From Francisella salimarina (lineage in GTDB: Bacteria; Pseudomonadota; Gammaproteobacteria; Francisellales; Francisellaceae), in NCBI RefSeq assembly GCF_007923265.1, contig NZ_VOJA01000003.1, positions 124,001 to 188,000 of the forward strand: a stretch of DNA of 64,000 nt, given 5' to 3'. This document shows positions 19,503 to 31,839 of this stretch, piece by piece (position 1 is the first letter of the stretch; every line of letters starts with the position of its first letter). The notes under the pieces were generated by a model. It was not told the DNA's origin. It ran no database searches and saw only the letters and a program-made list of their open reading frames with translations. The position numbers were made by a program, and so were the translations under genes.

Positions 19503-20477
19503 TTACTCAAATACTTCTAGAGCTTTCAGGAAAGTATCAACATTGGCATCTTTTTTGGTTGCATTTTCACTTAAATAGCGACGGAAGACTTTGGCATTAG
19601 GTAAACCATTGAATAAGTTCAATGTATGCTTTGTTATATTATTAAGTTTCATATTAGGATCATTGTCTAGCTTGATTTTTATGTACTCAGCCATCTTGTA
19701 GGCTACCTCAAGTGGGGAAATATCATTAATGTGCTGGTTGTAGAACAGATGGTCAAAATTTTTAAATAACATTGGGTTATGATAGGCTTCGCGTCCAATC
19801 ATTACGCTATCTACATGTTTTAAGTGTTCTTGGGTGTCTTCTGTGGTTGTGATACCACCGTTGATGCCTAACTCAAGATTTGGGAAATCTTTTTTGATAT
19901 TATAAACAGTACTATATTTTAGTTCAGGAATAGTTCTATTTTCTTTTGGAGATAAGCCACTAAGCCATCCTTTGCGAGCATGAATACAAAGATAGTCTGC
20001 TCCAGCTTGTACTTGTTTATCAACAAAATTATATAGCTCTTCATAACTGTCATTATGATCGTAGCCAATACGACATTTTACAGAGATAGGTATATCTAGA
20101 TTATCTTTCATAGCCTTGACACAATCTGCTACAAGCTCAGGTTCTGCCATTAGAGATAAGCCAAAATTACCTTTTTTTACTCTTTCACTAGGACAGCCTA
20201 CATTTATATTTATTTCATTGTAGCCAAGATTTTGTGCAAGTTTACCACATGTTATGAAATCTTCTGGTACACACCCTCCAAGCTGTAATGTAACAGGATT
20301 TTCTTCAGGATTATATTTTAATAAGAAATCCTTATTACCATGTATTATAGCGTTCAAAGTAATCATCTCTGTATACAGCATAGTGTACTTTGTTATTAGA
20401 CGCATCATGTAGCGGTAGTGTTTATCAGTCCAATCCAGCATTGGAGCAATACATATTTTTCTATTGGAAGCTTTCAT
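19503..20477 (-). CDS. dusA: tRNA-dihydrouridine synthase A
   Basis: FMN-dependent enzyme that reduces uridine 20/20a in the tRNA D-loop. The N-terminus CIAPMLDWTDKHYRYMMR is the DusA signature. The catalytic Cys is in NVGCPSERVKKGNFGLSLM, where DusA usually has GACLM. The FMN phosphate-binding segment is GINGGI. I start at ATG 20477 (MKASNRK); the start at 20495 is a TTG. Length 324 aa is near the family's 330. It is co-directional with, and may be expressed after, the gene at 20514. Confidence 0.94.
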   Translation of the reverse strand: MKASNRKICIAPMLDWTDKHYRYMMRLITKYTMLYTEMITLNAIIHGNKDFLLKYNPEENPVTLQLGGCVPEDFITCGKLAQNLGYNEININVGCPSERVKKGNFGLSLMAEPELVADCVKAMKDNLDIPISVKCRIGYDHNDSYEELYNFVDKQVQAGADYLCIHARKGWLSGLSPKENRTIPELKYSTVYNIKKDFPNLELGINGGITTTEDTQEHLKHVDSVMIGREAYHNPMLFKNFDHLFYNQHINDISPLEVAYKMAEYIKIKLDNDPNMKLNNITKHTLNLFNGLPNAKVFRRYLSENATKKDANVDTFLKALEVFE

Positions 20478-20513
20478 TTTTATTATTCTGATCAAAAGAT
20501 TAATTACTGATAA

Positions 20514-21323
20514 TTATAATGGATCATCGTCAAAAGTTAAGCGATGAATGATGCTATCTATTTGTGTACGGTATTTTACTGTATCTTTTGAGTATCTACT
20601 ATACTGTGGGTTTGATCTATCATATAACCAGTTAGCCAAGTCCCATCCGTAAGTAGTCTGGAAACAGAGTTTACCAAATTCTGTTAGATTAAACTCTGCT
20701 TGAGTTTGTAAACATCCTGTCATGAAAACATCAGCATAAGTTTGTAGAATTGGATAGCTCTTATTTGGGAAGTCGGCATCTTTAAAGTCCTTCACGTACA
20801 TCCAGTAATCACCCTTAGGTAAGCTTTTGACACCTAGTGGTACTATATCTTTACGAGGTATTTTTACACGACAGTATGATGCTTCTCTCAAATCAGTCGC
20901 AGAAATATCAGAAGCACTAGCTTTGTAGTATATTGCATTCATAGCATAGCCTTTGTTAGGGACGGCTAGTAAAAATGTAGCGTGAGATTTTTCTCCTCTT
21001 GATGCCCATAGTCTTTCAAAGCCACTAACCAGTACTGGCGCAGCATAAGTCGCTTCAGGAACAGTTATTTGTCTAGAATCCTTGTTCATCAAGCTTCCAT
21101 AACCAATAACGTAGTTGTTTCTTTTTGAGCTCACTTTTGGGCGACAATTTATGCTATTCTCTGGTGTTTGTGATAACTTACTCTGTTCAAGTATTTTAAG
21201 TTCACTTTGGTGTATTGATTCTGCTTTTTTAATACCTGATTTTTTCCCAATTAGAAAACTAGAGGCAATTACAGCAACTAACAATATTACTACTAAAAAA
21301 TTTTTCTTTTTCAAGGTTTTCAA
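20514..21323 (-). CDS. Membrane-anchored gamma-glutamylcyclotransferase-like protein
   Basis: A 269-residue protein. An N-terminal basic stretch plus one hydrophobic segment (about residues 9-26) should anchor it to the inner membrane or act as an uncleaved signal. The soluble part begins with YVIGYGSLMNKDSR near residue 71, the glycine-loop motif of the GGCT/AIG2-like fold. The acidic residue expected for catalysis is probably the Glu in LREASYCRV. Enzymes of this fold release 5-oxoproline from gamma-glutamyl compounds, but the large C-terminal helical part (about 190-269) is not usual. Function uncertain. Confidence 0.65.
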   Translation of the reverse strand: MKTLKKKNFLVVILLVAVIASSFLIGKKSGIKKAESIHQSELKILEQSKLSQTPENSINCRPKVSSKRNNYVIGYGSLMNKDSRQITVPEATYAAPVLVSGFERLWASRGEKSHATFLLAVPNKGYAMNAIYYKASASDISATDLREASYCRVKIPRKDIVPLGVKSLPKGDYWMYVKDFKDADFPNKSYPILQTYADVFMTGCLQTQAEFNLTEFGKLCFQTTYGWDLANWLYDRSNPQYSRYSKDTVKYRTQIDSIIHRLTFDDDPL

Positions 21324-21434
21324 ACTTGCCTTATATCTAAAGTATAAGATTATATTAGCATTTCTATATTAAATGAAAACCCCTGAAGGATTATTACAAG
21401 GTTACTGATCTAAATTAATATAAATCTTTATTTG

Positions 21435-21443
21435 TGTTATAAT
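21435..21443 (+). promoter_or_regulatory. Predicted extended -10 promoter of gyrB
   Basis: TGTTATAAT lies 49 bp before the gyrB ATG. No strong -35 is visible, as expected for an extended -10 promoter. Confidence 0.5.
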
Positions 21444-21452
21444 ATGATGTGA

Positions 21453-23903
<2,451 letters not shown>

Positions 23904-24027
23904 TCTAATTTTTTCTTTATCTCTATTTTTTTTCAAATCTTAACAAAAATTAATTTATCTACAGCAATTTAAAAAATTATAATCTTTCATGAATTTTGAA
24001 GAATGACAAACTTAATGGAGTCTATAA

Positions 24028-24891
24028 ATGTCAGATATTAATTTGAAGATTGGTTTAGCTGAAATGTTAAAAGGCGGTGTTATCATGGATGTTGTCAATG
24101 CCGAGCAGGCAGAGATAGCTCAACAGGCAGGTGCAGTGGCTGTAATGGCTTTAGAAAGAGTGCCGGCAGATATCCGTAAAGATGGTGGTATCGCAAGAAT
24201 GTCAGATCCAAAGTTGATTAAAGAAATTATGTCAGTAACTTCTATACCTGTGATGGCAAAAGCTCGTATAGGACATTTTGTTGAGGCGCAGATTCTTGAA
24301 TCTTTGGGTGTTGATTTTATTGATGAAAGTGAGGTTTTAAGTCCTGCAGATGATCTTAATCATATAGACAAAGATAGTTTTAAAGTTCCTTTTGTATGTG
24401 GCTGTACAAATTTAGGTGAAGCTCTAAGAAGGATTGGTGAGGGGGCTGCTTTAATTAGAACAAAAGGTGAAGCAGGGACTGGTAATATTGTTGAAGCTGT
24501 TAGGCAGTTAAGACAAGTTAATAAAGATATCAGTTACATTAAAGGTGCTGATCAATCAGAACTTATGGCTATAGCAAAAAACATGCAGGCTCCGTATGAT
24601 TTGGTTAAGTATGTACATAAAAATGGTAAGTTACCAGTGCCAAACTTTTCTGCAGGAGGTGTGGCAACTCCAGCTGATGCGGCTCTTATGATGCAATTAG
24701 GAGCAGAGTCAGTATTTGTAGGCTCTGGGATATTTAAATCAGCAGATCCTTTAAAGAGAGCTAAGGCTATAGTTAGTGCTGTTACATATTTTAATGATCC
24801 AAAAATATTAGCTGAAGTTTCAGAAGATCTTGGTGAGCCTATGACGGGTATTAATTGTGATTTTGAGAAGTTTTCACAAAGAGGATGGTAA
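24028..24891 (+). CDS. pdxS: Pyridoxal 5'-phosphate synthase subunit PdxS
   Basis: Synthase subunit of the deoxyxylulose-5-phosphate-independent route. It builds PLP from ribose 5-phosphate, glyceraldehyde 3-phosphate and ammonia supplied by PdxT. It is a TIM barrel of 287 aa. The substrate-binding Lys is in [10 protein letters not shown] (Lys79), the second Lys in [12 protein letters not shown]. The phosphate loop [20 protein letters not shown] follows. TGGAG precedes the ATG. pdxT begins three bases after the stop. This pathway is uncommon in gammaproteobacteria. Confidence 0.97.
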   Translation: MSDINLKIGLAEMLKGGVIMDVVNAEQAEIAQQAGAVAVMALERVPADIRKDGGIARMSDPKLIKEIMSVTSIPVMAKARIGHFVEAQILESLGVDFIDESEVLSPADDLNHIDKDSFKVPFVCGCTNLGEALRRIGEGAALIRTKGEAGTGNIVEAVRQLRQVNKDISYIKGADQSELMAIAKNMQAPYDLVKYVHKNGKLPVPNFSAGGVATPADAALMMQLGAESVFVGSGIFKSADPLKRAKAIVSAVTYFNDPKILAEVSEDLGEPMTGINCDFEKFSQRGW

Positions 24892-24894
24892 AAA

Positions 24895-25434
24895 ATGTCT
24901 GTGAATGTGGGCGTACTAGCTATTCAAGGTGGGTTCCAAAAGCATGCTGAGATGCTTGAATCTTTGGGGGCAGATGTTAAGTTAGTCAAATTTGCAAATG
25001 ATTTTGATAAAATTGATAGGCTTATTATTCCCGGAGGAGAAAGTACAGCATTACTAAATCTTTTGAATAAGCATCAAATTTTTGATGAATTACAAGATTT
25101 TTGCTCACGAAAACCAGTTTTTGGAACTTGTGCAGGTAGTATAATTCTATCAAAAGGCTCTGAGTACTTAAGCCTTATAGATTTGGAGGTAGAGAGAAAT
25201 GGCTATGGTCGTCAAGTTGATAGTTTTGTCACCGACTTGGGCTTTATGAGTAATTCTATCAAAGCTGTATTTATTAGAGCACCAAAATTTACTAGAGTAG
25301 GCAATAATGTTGAGGTATTGGCTAAATTTGATGATTCACCTGTATTAGTTAGGCAAGATAATATTTTAGTGAGTAGTTTTCATCCTGAGTTGACTGAGGA
25401 CTCTTCTGTGCATAAGTATTTTCTAAACATATAA
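24895..25434 (+). CDS. pdxT: PLP synthase glutaminase subunit PdxT
   Basis: Class-I glutaminase that feeds ammonia to PdxS. It has GVLAIQGGFQKHAEMLE at the start, the oxyanion region IIPGGES, the nucleophile in FGTCAGSIILS, and the His-x-Glu of the triad in SSFHPELTED. 179 aa, slightly shorter than usual. It lies three bases after pdxS and its ribosome-binding sequence is inside the pdxS end. It is convergent with mutM with only two bases between the stops. Confidence 0.96.
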   Translation: MSVNVGVLAIQGGFQKHAEMLESLGADVKLVKFANDFDKIDRLIIPGGESTALLNLLNKHQIFDELQDFCSRKPVFGTCAGSIILSKGSEYLSLIDLEVERNGYGRQVDSFVTDLGFMSNSIKAVFIRAPKFTRVGNNVEVLAKFDDSPVLVRQDNILVSSFHPELTEDSSVHKYFLNI

Positions 25435-25436
25435 AT

Positions 25437-26261
25437 CTATTTTTGACATTTTTTGCAAAAGAATGTATTTCTTTGAGCTATCACTAAACTTTCAATTTTA
25501 GTGTTACAGATATGACAGTTTTGATTGGCTCTACCATAAACATTGAGTTGTTGCGTGAAGTAGCCAGGTTTACCTTCTGTATTTTTATAATCCTTGAGTG
25601 TTGTACCACCTTCTGCAATTGCTTTATCAAGTATTTTCTTAATTGAAGTTAAAAGCTTTTCAGCCTCTTTTTTTGTGATAGTGTTAGAAGCTCTTGTAGG
25701 TAGAATATTACTATCAAATAATGCTTCACTAGCGTATATATTTCCTACACCAACAACTATGCTATTATCCATGATAGTTTGTTTGATCTTTCTAGTAGTT
25801 TTTTTTAGTTTAGATATCAAGTATTTGACATTGAAATCATCTGTTAAGGGTTCAACGCCATGAGTTGCTAAAACTTTATGTTGTAGTGGTGTTTCGTTTG
25901 TGTTGACTAGCCAGTATCCAAATTTACGTGGGTCATTGTAGACTAGACTTAGGTTATCAGATAATTCTAAGATAATGTGGTCATGTTTGATCTTATCATA
26001 TTCAGAGGTATTTATAATTTTGACAACACCTGACATACCAAGATGAATAATTAACTGCAAGTTATCTTCCATAAAAATAATTAGGTGTTTGCCTCTTCTT
26101 TGGACATCTTTCACTACTTTACTTTTTAGTGATAGAAGTTGAACTTTATCTATGGGGTAGCGAAGCTTATCTGTATTTACCTGTATGCTTTTAATCTTTT
26201 TGTTAATAATATTTTTGGTTAAACCTCTTTTGACAGTCTCTACTTCAGGAAGTTCAGGCAT
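25437..26261 (-). CDS. mutM: Formamidopyrimidine-DNA glycosylase
   Basis: Base-excision repair enzyme that removes 8-oxoguanine and nicks the strand. The start is fixed at 26261 because the catalytic residue is the Pro right after Met (MPELPEVET); the longer frame from 26306 would bury it. Lys58 in RRGKHLI is the conserved beta-turn Lys. The C-terminal zinc finger has Cys pairs CHIC and CKKC separated by 16 residues. Length 274 aa. It is divergent from the acyl-ACP synthetase gene. Confidence 0.96.
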   Translation of the reverse strand: MPELPEVETVKRGLTKNIINKKIKSIQVNTDKLRYPIDKVQLLSLKSKVVKDVQRRGKHLIIFMEDNLQLIIHLGMSGVVKIINTSEYDKIKHDHIILELSDNLSLVYNDPRKFGYWLVNTNETPLQHKVLATHGVEPLTDDFNVKYLISKLKKTTRKIKQTIMDNSIVVGVGNIYASEALFDSNILPTRASNTITKKEAEKLLTSIKKILDKAIAEGGTTLKDYKNTEGKPGYFTQQLNVYGRANQNCHICNTKIESLVIAQRNTFFCKKCQK

Positions 26262-26353
26262 AAATTTAATATTACTATAAAAATTAAGATTACTATATGA
26301 TAACATAATAGGTTATCTATGAGCTTATTATTACAACTAATACTGGTATAAAA

Positions 26354-28453
26354 ATGCGCCTAAAACAGCTTAAATCTTCTATACATAAAAAATTAAATCA
26401 ATCTTACATATATGACTGCAATAAACAGATAGACTTTAGCAAAATCATAAATGGTTCTATAATTATTGCGAATGATACTTCAATAATCACGATACTAGCT
26501 TTAAAGAGTTTTCTGAAAGAAAAAACGATAACGGTTTTGGGCCACTTTGATACTAGAGTTAAATGTTTTGAAAAAGCTATAGCAAATGCTGAAATAAAAT
26601 ATATTGATGATATTAGTTTTTGGGATCATCAAGGTGTACTTATTGTGGACAAGAGTTTTATTTCTCAGGTTGAGCAAAATGATAATAGATTCTTGTTGTT
26701 TATATGTGGGCCTGAGATGCCATATTTTTCAGACCGTAAAAATTTAGATAGACAGGTATTTTTTGATATTGCTAAACTTAAAAGTTTGAGAAGTCTAAAT
26801 GAGGAGATGGATGATCTTTCTGTGAAAGCTTGGGAGGAGTATTTAGCTCTTTTGAAGGCTCCTGCTGAGATTTGGTTTAGGCAAATGTTAAACGCTAAAA
26901 GTAACTTGGTATTAACTGATACGACAGGTGTCGCTTTAGATGGCTACAAGTTTGCGACAGGGGCAGCATTGATGTCCAAAAAACTTCAAGAAATTACTAA
27001 GCAAGAAGATAATATTGGTGTTTGTTTACCTACAAGCGCAGGCGGTTATTTGGCGATATTAGCATTAATGATGAGTGCAAAGGCAATAGTTAATCTAAAT
27101 TATACAGCTTCAGAGGAAGCATTAAGACATGCTATTAATAATGCAGGAATTAAAACAATAATTACTTCTAGAGCATTTGTTGAGAAATTAACTCACAAAG
27201 GTTTCTTTGTTGAAGAGATTTTTTCGATGTGCAAGATTGTATATTTAGAGGATATCAAAGCAAAAATAACCAAAGCTGAGTCAATAAAGACATTCTTGCA
27301 AATCAAAATGCTACCCGCGTCATGGTTAGTTAAAAAATACCTTAAGCCAACTAAACTAGATGACTTAGCCTTTATAATATTTAGTAGTGGTAGTGAAGGG
27401 GTGCCTAAAGGTATTGCAATCAAGCATAAAAACCTTCTTGCAAATGTTTATCAAAGCACAAATGTTATCGAGTGCCAAGAGAATGATTCTGTGGCAGGGA
27501 TTTTGCCTATATTTCATGCTTTTGGTCTTACTATCTCACTAGTTTCTCTGTTTCAAGGGGGGTATATAGCATGCCATCCAGATCCAACAGATGCTAAGGG
27601 TGTTGCTAGTTTAATCAAAAAAAATAAAACTACAGTGTTGTGTGCGACACCAACATTTTTAAGAATTTATACCAAAAATAAAGCAGTCAAAAAAGAAGAT
27701 CTTGCAACACTTAGGCTTATTATTACAGGTGCTGAAAAACTCTCTAAAGAAGTACGCACTATGTTCGAAGACAAGTTTGATAAGGTTATTAATGAAGGAT
27801 ATGGGACTACCGAACTTTCACCAGTAGCTGCTGTTAATAGACCAACTAAGTCGCCAAATAAAATAGGTACTGTAGGTTTGACAGTTCCTGGTGGTCAATT
27901 CAAAATTATACATCCTGAGTCTCATGAAGAGCTACCTATTGGTGTAGAGGGCATGATTATATACCGCGGTGTTAATAAGATGGATTACTATCTTAATGAT
28001 CCTAAAAAAACTAATGAGGTTATGATCGAGAAATATGGATATAAATGGTACATAACAGGAGATAAGGGTAAGATTGATGGCGAAGGTTATTTAACGGTAG
28101 TTGATAGGTACTCCAGGTTTGCAAAAGTTGCTGGTGAAATGGTGAGTTTGGGGCTTTTGGAGCAAAAAGTCTATGATACTTTGAGAGAAAAGGGGTATGA
28201 TTCTCATAAAATTGATTTTGAGGTTTTAGCTGTGGCTACATCAGATACTAAAAGAGGCGAGATTATTAACTTACTATATAATCTAGAAGACTTAGAACCA
28301 ACTGAGTTGAAAGAAATCGTAAGACACTCTGGTATTGAAAATCTTTATAAGCCAACCAACTATTTCAAGGTTATATCAATACCTAAATTAGGCTCTGGGA
28401 AGACAGACTTTTCTAAGGCTAAAAAACTCACTAATGAACTAGTTAAGGCATAA
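26354..28453 (+). CDS. Acyl-ACP/acyl-CoA synthetase-like protein (Aas C-terminal type) without a recognisable acyltransferase domain
   Basis: A 699-residue adenylate-forming enzyme. The AMP-binding core spans about residues 210-640, with the P-loop-like FIIFSSGSEGVPKGIAIKH, the adenine-binding NEGYGTTELSP and the hinge YITGDKGKIDGEGYLTVVDR. The closest pattern is the C-terminal half of Aas, which activates fatty acids to acyl-ACP for lysophospholipid repair. The N-terminal ~200 residues are unlike PlsC: I find no HxxxxD motif, so an own acyltransferase step is doubtful. The gene ends five bases before rsmH and probably shares its transcript with rsmH-ftsL-ftsI. Confidence 0.75.
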   Translation: MRLKQLKSSIHKKLNQSYIYDCNKQIDFSKIINGSIIIANDTSIITILALKSFLKEKTITVLGHFDTRVKCFEKAIANAEIKYIDDISFWDHQGVLIVDKSFISQVEQNDNRFLLFICGPEMPYFSDRKNLDRQVFFDIAKLKSLRSLNEEMDDLSVKAWEEYLALLKAPAEIWFRQMLNAKSNLVLTDTTGVALDGYKFATGAALMSKKLQEITKQEDNIGVCLPTSAGGYLAILALMMSAKAIVNLNYTASEEALRHAINNAGIKTIITSRAFVEKLTHKGFFVEEIFSMCKIVYLEDIKAKITKAESIKTFLQIKMLPASWLVKKYLKPTKLDDLAFIIFSSGSEGVPKGIAIKHKNLLANVYQSTNVIECQENDSVAGILPIFHAFGLTISLVSLFQGGYIACHPDPTDAKGVASLIKKNKTTVLCATPTFLRIYTKNKAVKKEDLATLRLIITGAEKLSKEVRTMFEDKFDKVINEGYGTTELSPVAAVNRPTKSPNKIGTVGLTVPGGQFKIIHPESHEELPIGVEGMIIYRGVNKMDYYLNDPKKTNEVMIEKYGYKWYITGDKGKIDGEGYLTVVDRYSRFAKVAGEMVSLGLLEQKVYDTLREKGYDSHKIDFEVLAVATSDTKRGEIINLLYNLEDLEPTELKEIVRHSGIENLYKPTNYFKVISIPKLGSGKTDFSKAKKLTNELVKA

Positions 28454-28458
28454 GTTAG

Positions 28459-29376
28459 ATGCATTTCTCAGTTTTACTTCGAGAGTCTGTAGATGGTTTG
28501 GATATAAAGCCAAATGGTATTTATATCGATGCAACATTTGGCAGGGGCGGGCATTCAAAAGCTATATTGGATCGACTAACGTCTGGAAAGCTTATTGCTT
28601 TTGATAAGGATTTGGATGCTATAGATTATGCAAAAGAAAATTTCCAATTTGAAAATTTCCAGATAGTTCATGCAAGTTTTGCTAGTATTTATGATTATTG
28701 TTTTCAGAATAATCTTCTAGGTGAGATCGATGGTGTCATTATGGATTTAGGAGTTTCTTCTCCTCAATTAGATAATGCTAATAGAGGGTTTAGCTTTACG
28801 CATGATGGTCCACTAGATATGCGAATGGACACATCAAAAGGCCTTACTGCTAGCCAAGCTTTAGAAGAGTTATCAGTAGATGAGTTGACTTACATTTTTA
28901 AGATTTATGGTGAAGAACGTTTTGCAAAAAAAATTGCTCTAAGAGTTAAAGACTATATAGCTGAGAATGGAAGCATAAATAGAACACACCAGTTAGCTGA
29001 CCTTATTCGAGCAACCATTGGTAAAAGAGAGAAAAAAAATCCTGCTACAAGGTGTTTTCAAGCATTACGTATATATGTTAATAATGAGCTTAAGGATTTA
29101 GAGTTCCTTTTAGGGAATATTCTAGATGTTATTAAAAAAGGTGGAAGAATTGCTACTATTTCTTTCCACTCATTAGAGGATCGTATAGTTAAACAAAATT
29201 TCACTTCTCTTATTAATCCAAAACAAGAGTTAAATAGGATTTCTAAGTTGCTTCCACAAGATACTAGTGGAGTAAAAATGAAATGGATTACAAAAAAAGC
29301 TAAAGCAAATCAAGATGAGCTTAGTCAAAATGTTCGCTCTAGAAGTGCTATTTTAAGGATTGTTGAAAAGATATGA
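28459..29376 (+). CDS. rsmH: 16S rRNA (cytosine-1402 N4)-methyltransferase
   Basis: SAM-dependent enzyme modifying C1402 of 16S rRNA. It starts [13 protein letters not shown] and has the SAM-binding [14 protein letters not shown], then [11 protein letters not shown]. The insertion domain and the C-terminal [14 protein letters not shown] complete the family. 305 aa. It is the first of three overlapping division genes: ftsL begins inside its stop (ATGA overlap). mraZ, the usual upstream neighbour, is absent. Confidence 0.97.
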   Translation: MHFSVLLRESVDGLDIKPNGIYIDATFGRGGHSKAILDRLTSGKLIAFDKDLDAIDYAKENFQFENFQIVHASFASIYDYCFQNNLLGEIDGVIMDLGVSSPQLDNANRGFSFTHDGPLDMRMDTSKGLTASQALEELSVDELTYIFKIYGEERFAKKIALRVKDYIAENGSINRTHQLADLIRATIGKREKKNPATRCFQALRIYVNNELKDLEFLLGNILDVIKKGGRIATISFHSLEDRIVKQNFTSLINPKQELNRISKLLPQDTSGVKMKWITKKAKANQDELSQNVRSRSAILRIVEKI

Positions 29377-29723
29377 TGCTAACAAACCGTCAAATACGGA
29401 TAAGATTATTTGAGTCGTTAAAAAATAGTTTTTTTAAGAAAACGGTGGCTATTGCATTTGTACTTTTATTTGTGTTATTGCTTACAGCATTTGCTTTAAT
29501 TGTGACACGTTTTGAGTTTAAACTTCTGTTAAATGAGCGTAAAGATCTAATTGTTGAGCAGACCCAATTAGATGAGCAGTGGAGTCAAATTGTATTGGAG
29601 TACAGTTCGTTAGCAACACCTACGGCTGTAGAAAAATTTGCTGAAAAAGAAAAGATGTCTTTACCAACTAGAAAGAGTATAGGTACATTGAGTAATCAAG
29701 AGGAGAGCTCTGCAAATGAATAG
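29373..29723 (+). CDS. ftsL: Cell division protein FtsL
   Basis: A 116-aa bitopic protein with one membrane helix (about residues 25-45) followed by a coiled-coil-like region (about 50-90). That is the FtsL layout; sequence conservation is low, so position between rsmH and ftsI is the main evidence. It joins FtsB and FtsQ in the divisome. The ATG overlaps the rsmH stop by four bases, and the end overlaps ftsI by eight. Confidence 0.88.
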   Translation: MMLTNRQIRIRLFESLKNSFFKKTVAIAFVLLFVLLLTAFALIVTRFEFKLLLNERKDLIVEQTQLDEQWSQIVLEYSSLATPTAVEKFAEKEKMSLPTRKSIGTLSNQEESSANE

Positions 29724-31407
29724 CTATAGACCAAAATTAAGACACTTAGTGGTCATTCTATTGCTATTGTTAAGTTTTATAGTCCTATTTGCCAAATTGA
29801 TTTATATGGAAACAATTCAGTATCCTAAACTTAAGCAAGAAGGTGATAATCGTAGTGATAGAAGTATAGATATAAAATCATATAGAGGCATAATTCTTGA
29901 TAGAAATGGTAATCCTTTGGCTATAAGTACTCCGGTTGATACCATTTGGGTTGACCCTTACTATGTCAGTGCAGATAGCTCTGAATTGAAAGAAGTTATG
30001 AGTATTTTAAAACTATCTAAAGAAAAAAGAGAAAAGATAGAAAGACAAGTTAAAGTTAGAGAAGGAAGGAGTGGCTTCGTCTATATTGAGAGAAAAGTTC
30101 AGCCATATTTATCACAAAAAGTTAAGGATTTGGATATTACAGGTATTCATGTGATACGTGAATTTAAGAGATATTATCCAATGGCTGAGGTTGCGTCCCA
30201 TATTGTTGGTTTTACTAATGTTGATGGTAAAGGTCAAGAAGGTCTAGAGCTGGAATTTAATAAGTTTTTGACAGGACAAGATGGATATTTTGAGTATAAG
30301 AAAGATTTACATGGTGGTGTTGCAAAAGTTGAAGATAACTTTATAATGCCTAAAAATGGTCATAATCTTCAAATAAGTATTGACTCTAGACTACAGTACA
30401 TTGCATATAAGTATCTGAAAAAAGGCGTGATCAAGACGAATTCTGAAGCAGGTTCAGTTATTATTGAAAATATTCATACAGGTGAGATATTAGCTATGGC
30501 TAATTATCCTTCGTATAATCCTAATAGTATGGCAGATGCTTATCCTGATAGACGTAGAAATCGAGCTATTACAGATGTGTATGAGTTGGGTTCGGTAATG
30601 AAAGTCTTTGCGGCGGCTACTGCGCTTATTTATGGTGATAATGTGACACCAGAGCAACCTATTATCAATTCGCACCCAGGCTATTATCGTATTGGTAAAA
30701 ATACTGTGAGAGATGAAAGGGATTATGGTGAAGAAGATCTAAGATATATTCTTATGAAATCTAGTAACGTTGGTATATCAAAGATGATATTGAGCCTAAC
30801 TGATCCTACAATACTTGAACCATCACTTAGAAACTTCGGATTTGGTGATAAAACAGGTATACAACTACCTGGTGAGCGTGATGGATTTGTCCCAGCTAAA
30901 GATAAATGGGGAGATTTTCAGCTAGCAACTTTATCTTTTGGGTATGGTATGAATGCAACAGATCTTCAGCTAGTTGCTGGAGTCTCAGCAATTGCCAATG
31001 ATGGTAAGTATATTAAGCCAACAATTCTTAAAAGAAGAGCTGGAGAAGAAATTGACTCTAGGCTGGTAGCATCTAAAAAGGTTTCTGAAGAAATGGTTAG
31101 TATGATGCAATCTGTTGTTGAAGGGGTTGGTGGGACAGGAGCAAAAGCGCAAATTCCTTTATACCATGTTGCAGGTAAAACAGGTACGGCTAGGATGCTG
31201 TCAGGAGGGACGTATGGTGCGAAATATTTGGCAAGCTTCGTTGGTGTCGTGCCAGCTAGTGATCCACAGTTGGCTATTGTTGTTACAATAAAAGATCCTA
31301 AAGGTGATAAGTACGGAGGAGGTTCTGTAGCCGCTCCAGTTTTTGCTGATGTAGCACTTAATAGTTTGCAAATATTGGGTATTAGGCCTGATAAGATTGG
31401 TAACTAA
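29716..31407 (+). CDS. ftsI: Peptidoglycan transpeptidase FtsI (PBP3)
   Basis: Septal peptidoglycan DD-transpeptidase. A short cytoplasmic tail and one membrane helix (about 11-30) anchor it, followed by the dimerisation domain. The catalytic motifs are SVMK (Ser293), SSN (349-351) and KTG (488-490). 563 aa, no PASTA domains. It is the last gene of this division block; the expected next genes (murE, murF) are not here. A promoter for rpsO begins right after its stop. Confidence 0.97.
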   Translation: MNSYRPKLRHLVVILLLLLSFIVLFAKLIYMETIQYPKLKQEGDNRSDRSIDIKSYRGIILDRNGNPLAISTPVDTIWVDPYYVSADSSELKEVMSILKLSKEKREKIERQVKVREGRSGFVYIERKVQPYLSQKVKDLDITGIHVIREFKRYYPMAEVASHIVGFTNVDGKGQEGLELEFNKFLTGQDGYFEYKKDLHGGVAKVEDNFIMPKNGHNLQISIDSRLQYIAYKYLKKGVIKTNSEAGSVIIENIHTGEILAMANYPSYNPNSMADAYPDRRRNRAITDVYELGSVMKVFAAATALIYGDNVTPEQPIINSHPGYYRIGKNTVRDERDYGEEDLRYILMKSSNVGISKMILSLTDPTILEPSLRNFGFGDKTGIQLPGERDGFVPAKDKWGDFQLATLSFGYGMNATDLQLVAGVSAIANDGKYIKPTILKRRAGEEIDSRLVASKKVSEEMVSMMQSVVEGVGGTGAKAQIPLYHVAGKTGTARMLSGGTYGAKYLASFVGVVPASDPQLAIVVTIKDPKGDKYGGGSVAAPVFADVALNSLQILGIRPDKIGN

Positions 31408-31412
31408 ATCTT

Positions 31413-31441
31413 TTGTCTTTTTTGCTTTAATGGTATATAAT
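31413..31441 (+). promoter_or_regulatory. Predicted sigma-70 promoter of rpsO-pnp
   Basis: TTGTCT (31413-31418) and TATAAT (31436-31441) are 17 bp apart, six bases past the ftsI stop. The leader then contains AACCG (31446-31450) and CGGTT (31469-31473), which could pair. rpsO is autoregulated by its product in E. coli; whether this hairpin plays that role is unknown. Confidence 0.65.
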
Positions 31442-31514
31442 CTTTAACCGGTAAACTGTTCCTTTGTGCGGTTTGTCGTACACATTAATTAATAGAAACA
31501 AATGGAGAAATGTT

Positions 31515-31781
31515 ATGTTAACAACTCAAGATAAGCAAAATATTATTAAAGAAAATCAGCAGTCTGAAGGCGATACTGGTTCACCTGAGGTGCAAGTTGC
31601 TCTTTTAACTGCTAGAATTAACGACTTGCAAGGACACTTTGCAACTCACAAAAAAGATAATCACTCAAGAAGAGGTCTTTTAAGGTTAGTAAGTCAACGT
31701 CGTAAATTATTAGACTATTTACATGGTAAAGATGTAGAAAGATACCGTGCTCTAATCAAGAAATTAAACTTACGTAGATAA
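31515..31781 (+). CDS. rpsO: 30S ribosomal protein S15
   Basis: An 88-aa protein that binds the central domain of 16S rRNA. The segments [21 protein letters not shown] and [20 protein letters not shown] are diagnostic. The start at 31515 has GGAG eight bases upstream; an upstream frame beginning at 31464 is leader. It is followed by pnp, the conserved arrangement in many bacteria, with 58 bp between. Confidence 0.98.
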   Translation: MLTTQDKQNIIKENQQSEGDTGSPEVQVALLTARINDLQGHFATHKKDNHSRRGLLRLVSQRRKLLDYLHGKDVERYRALIKKLNLRR

Positions 31782-31839
31782 TAATTTCATTCTAATCGTT
31801 CTTACGTCATTAAATCAAATAATTATATAAGGTTAAACT

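Noticed and set aside
19503-20477. DusA seemed to lack its catalytic Cys because GACLM is GLSLM
   Set aside because: The active-site Cys of the family is the one in GCPS, which is present; the changed residue is not the catalytic one.
26346-26353. TGGTATAAA as the promoter of the acyl-ACP synthetase gene
   Set aside because: It lies two bases before the ATG, so a transcript from it would start inside the gene; the next in-frame Met is too far away.
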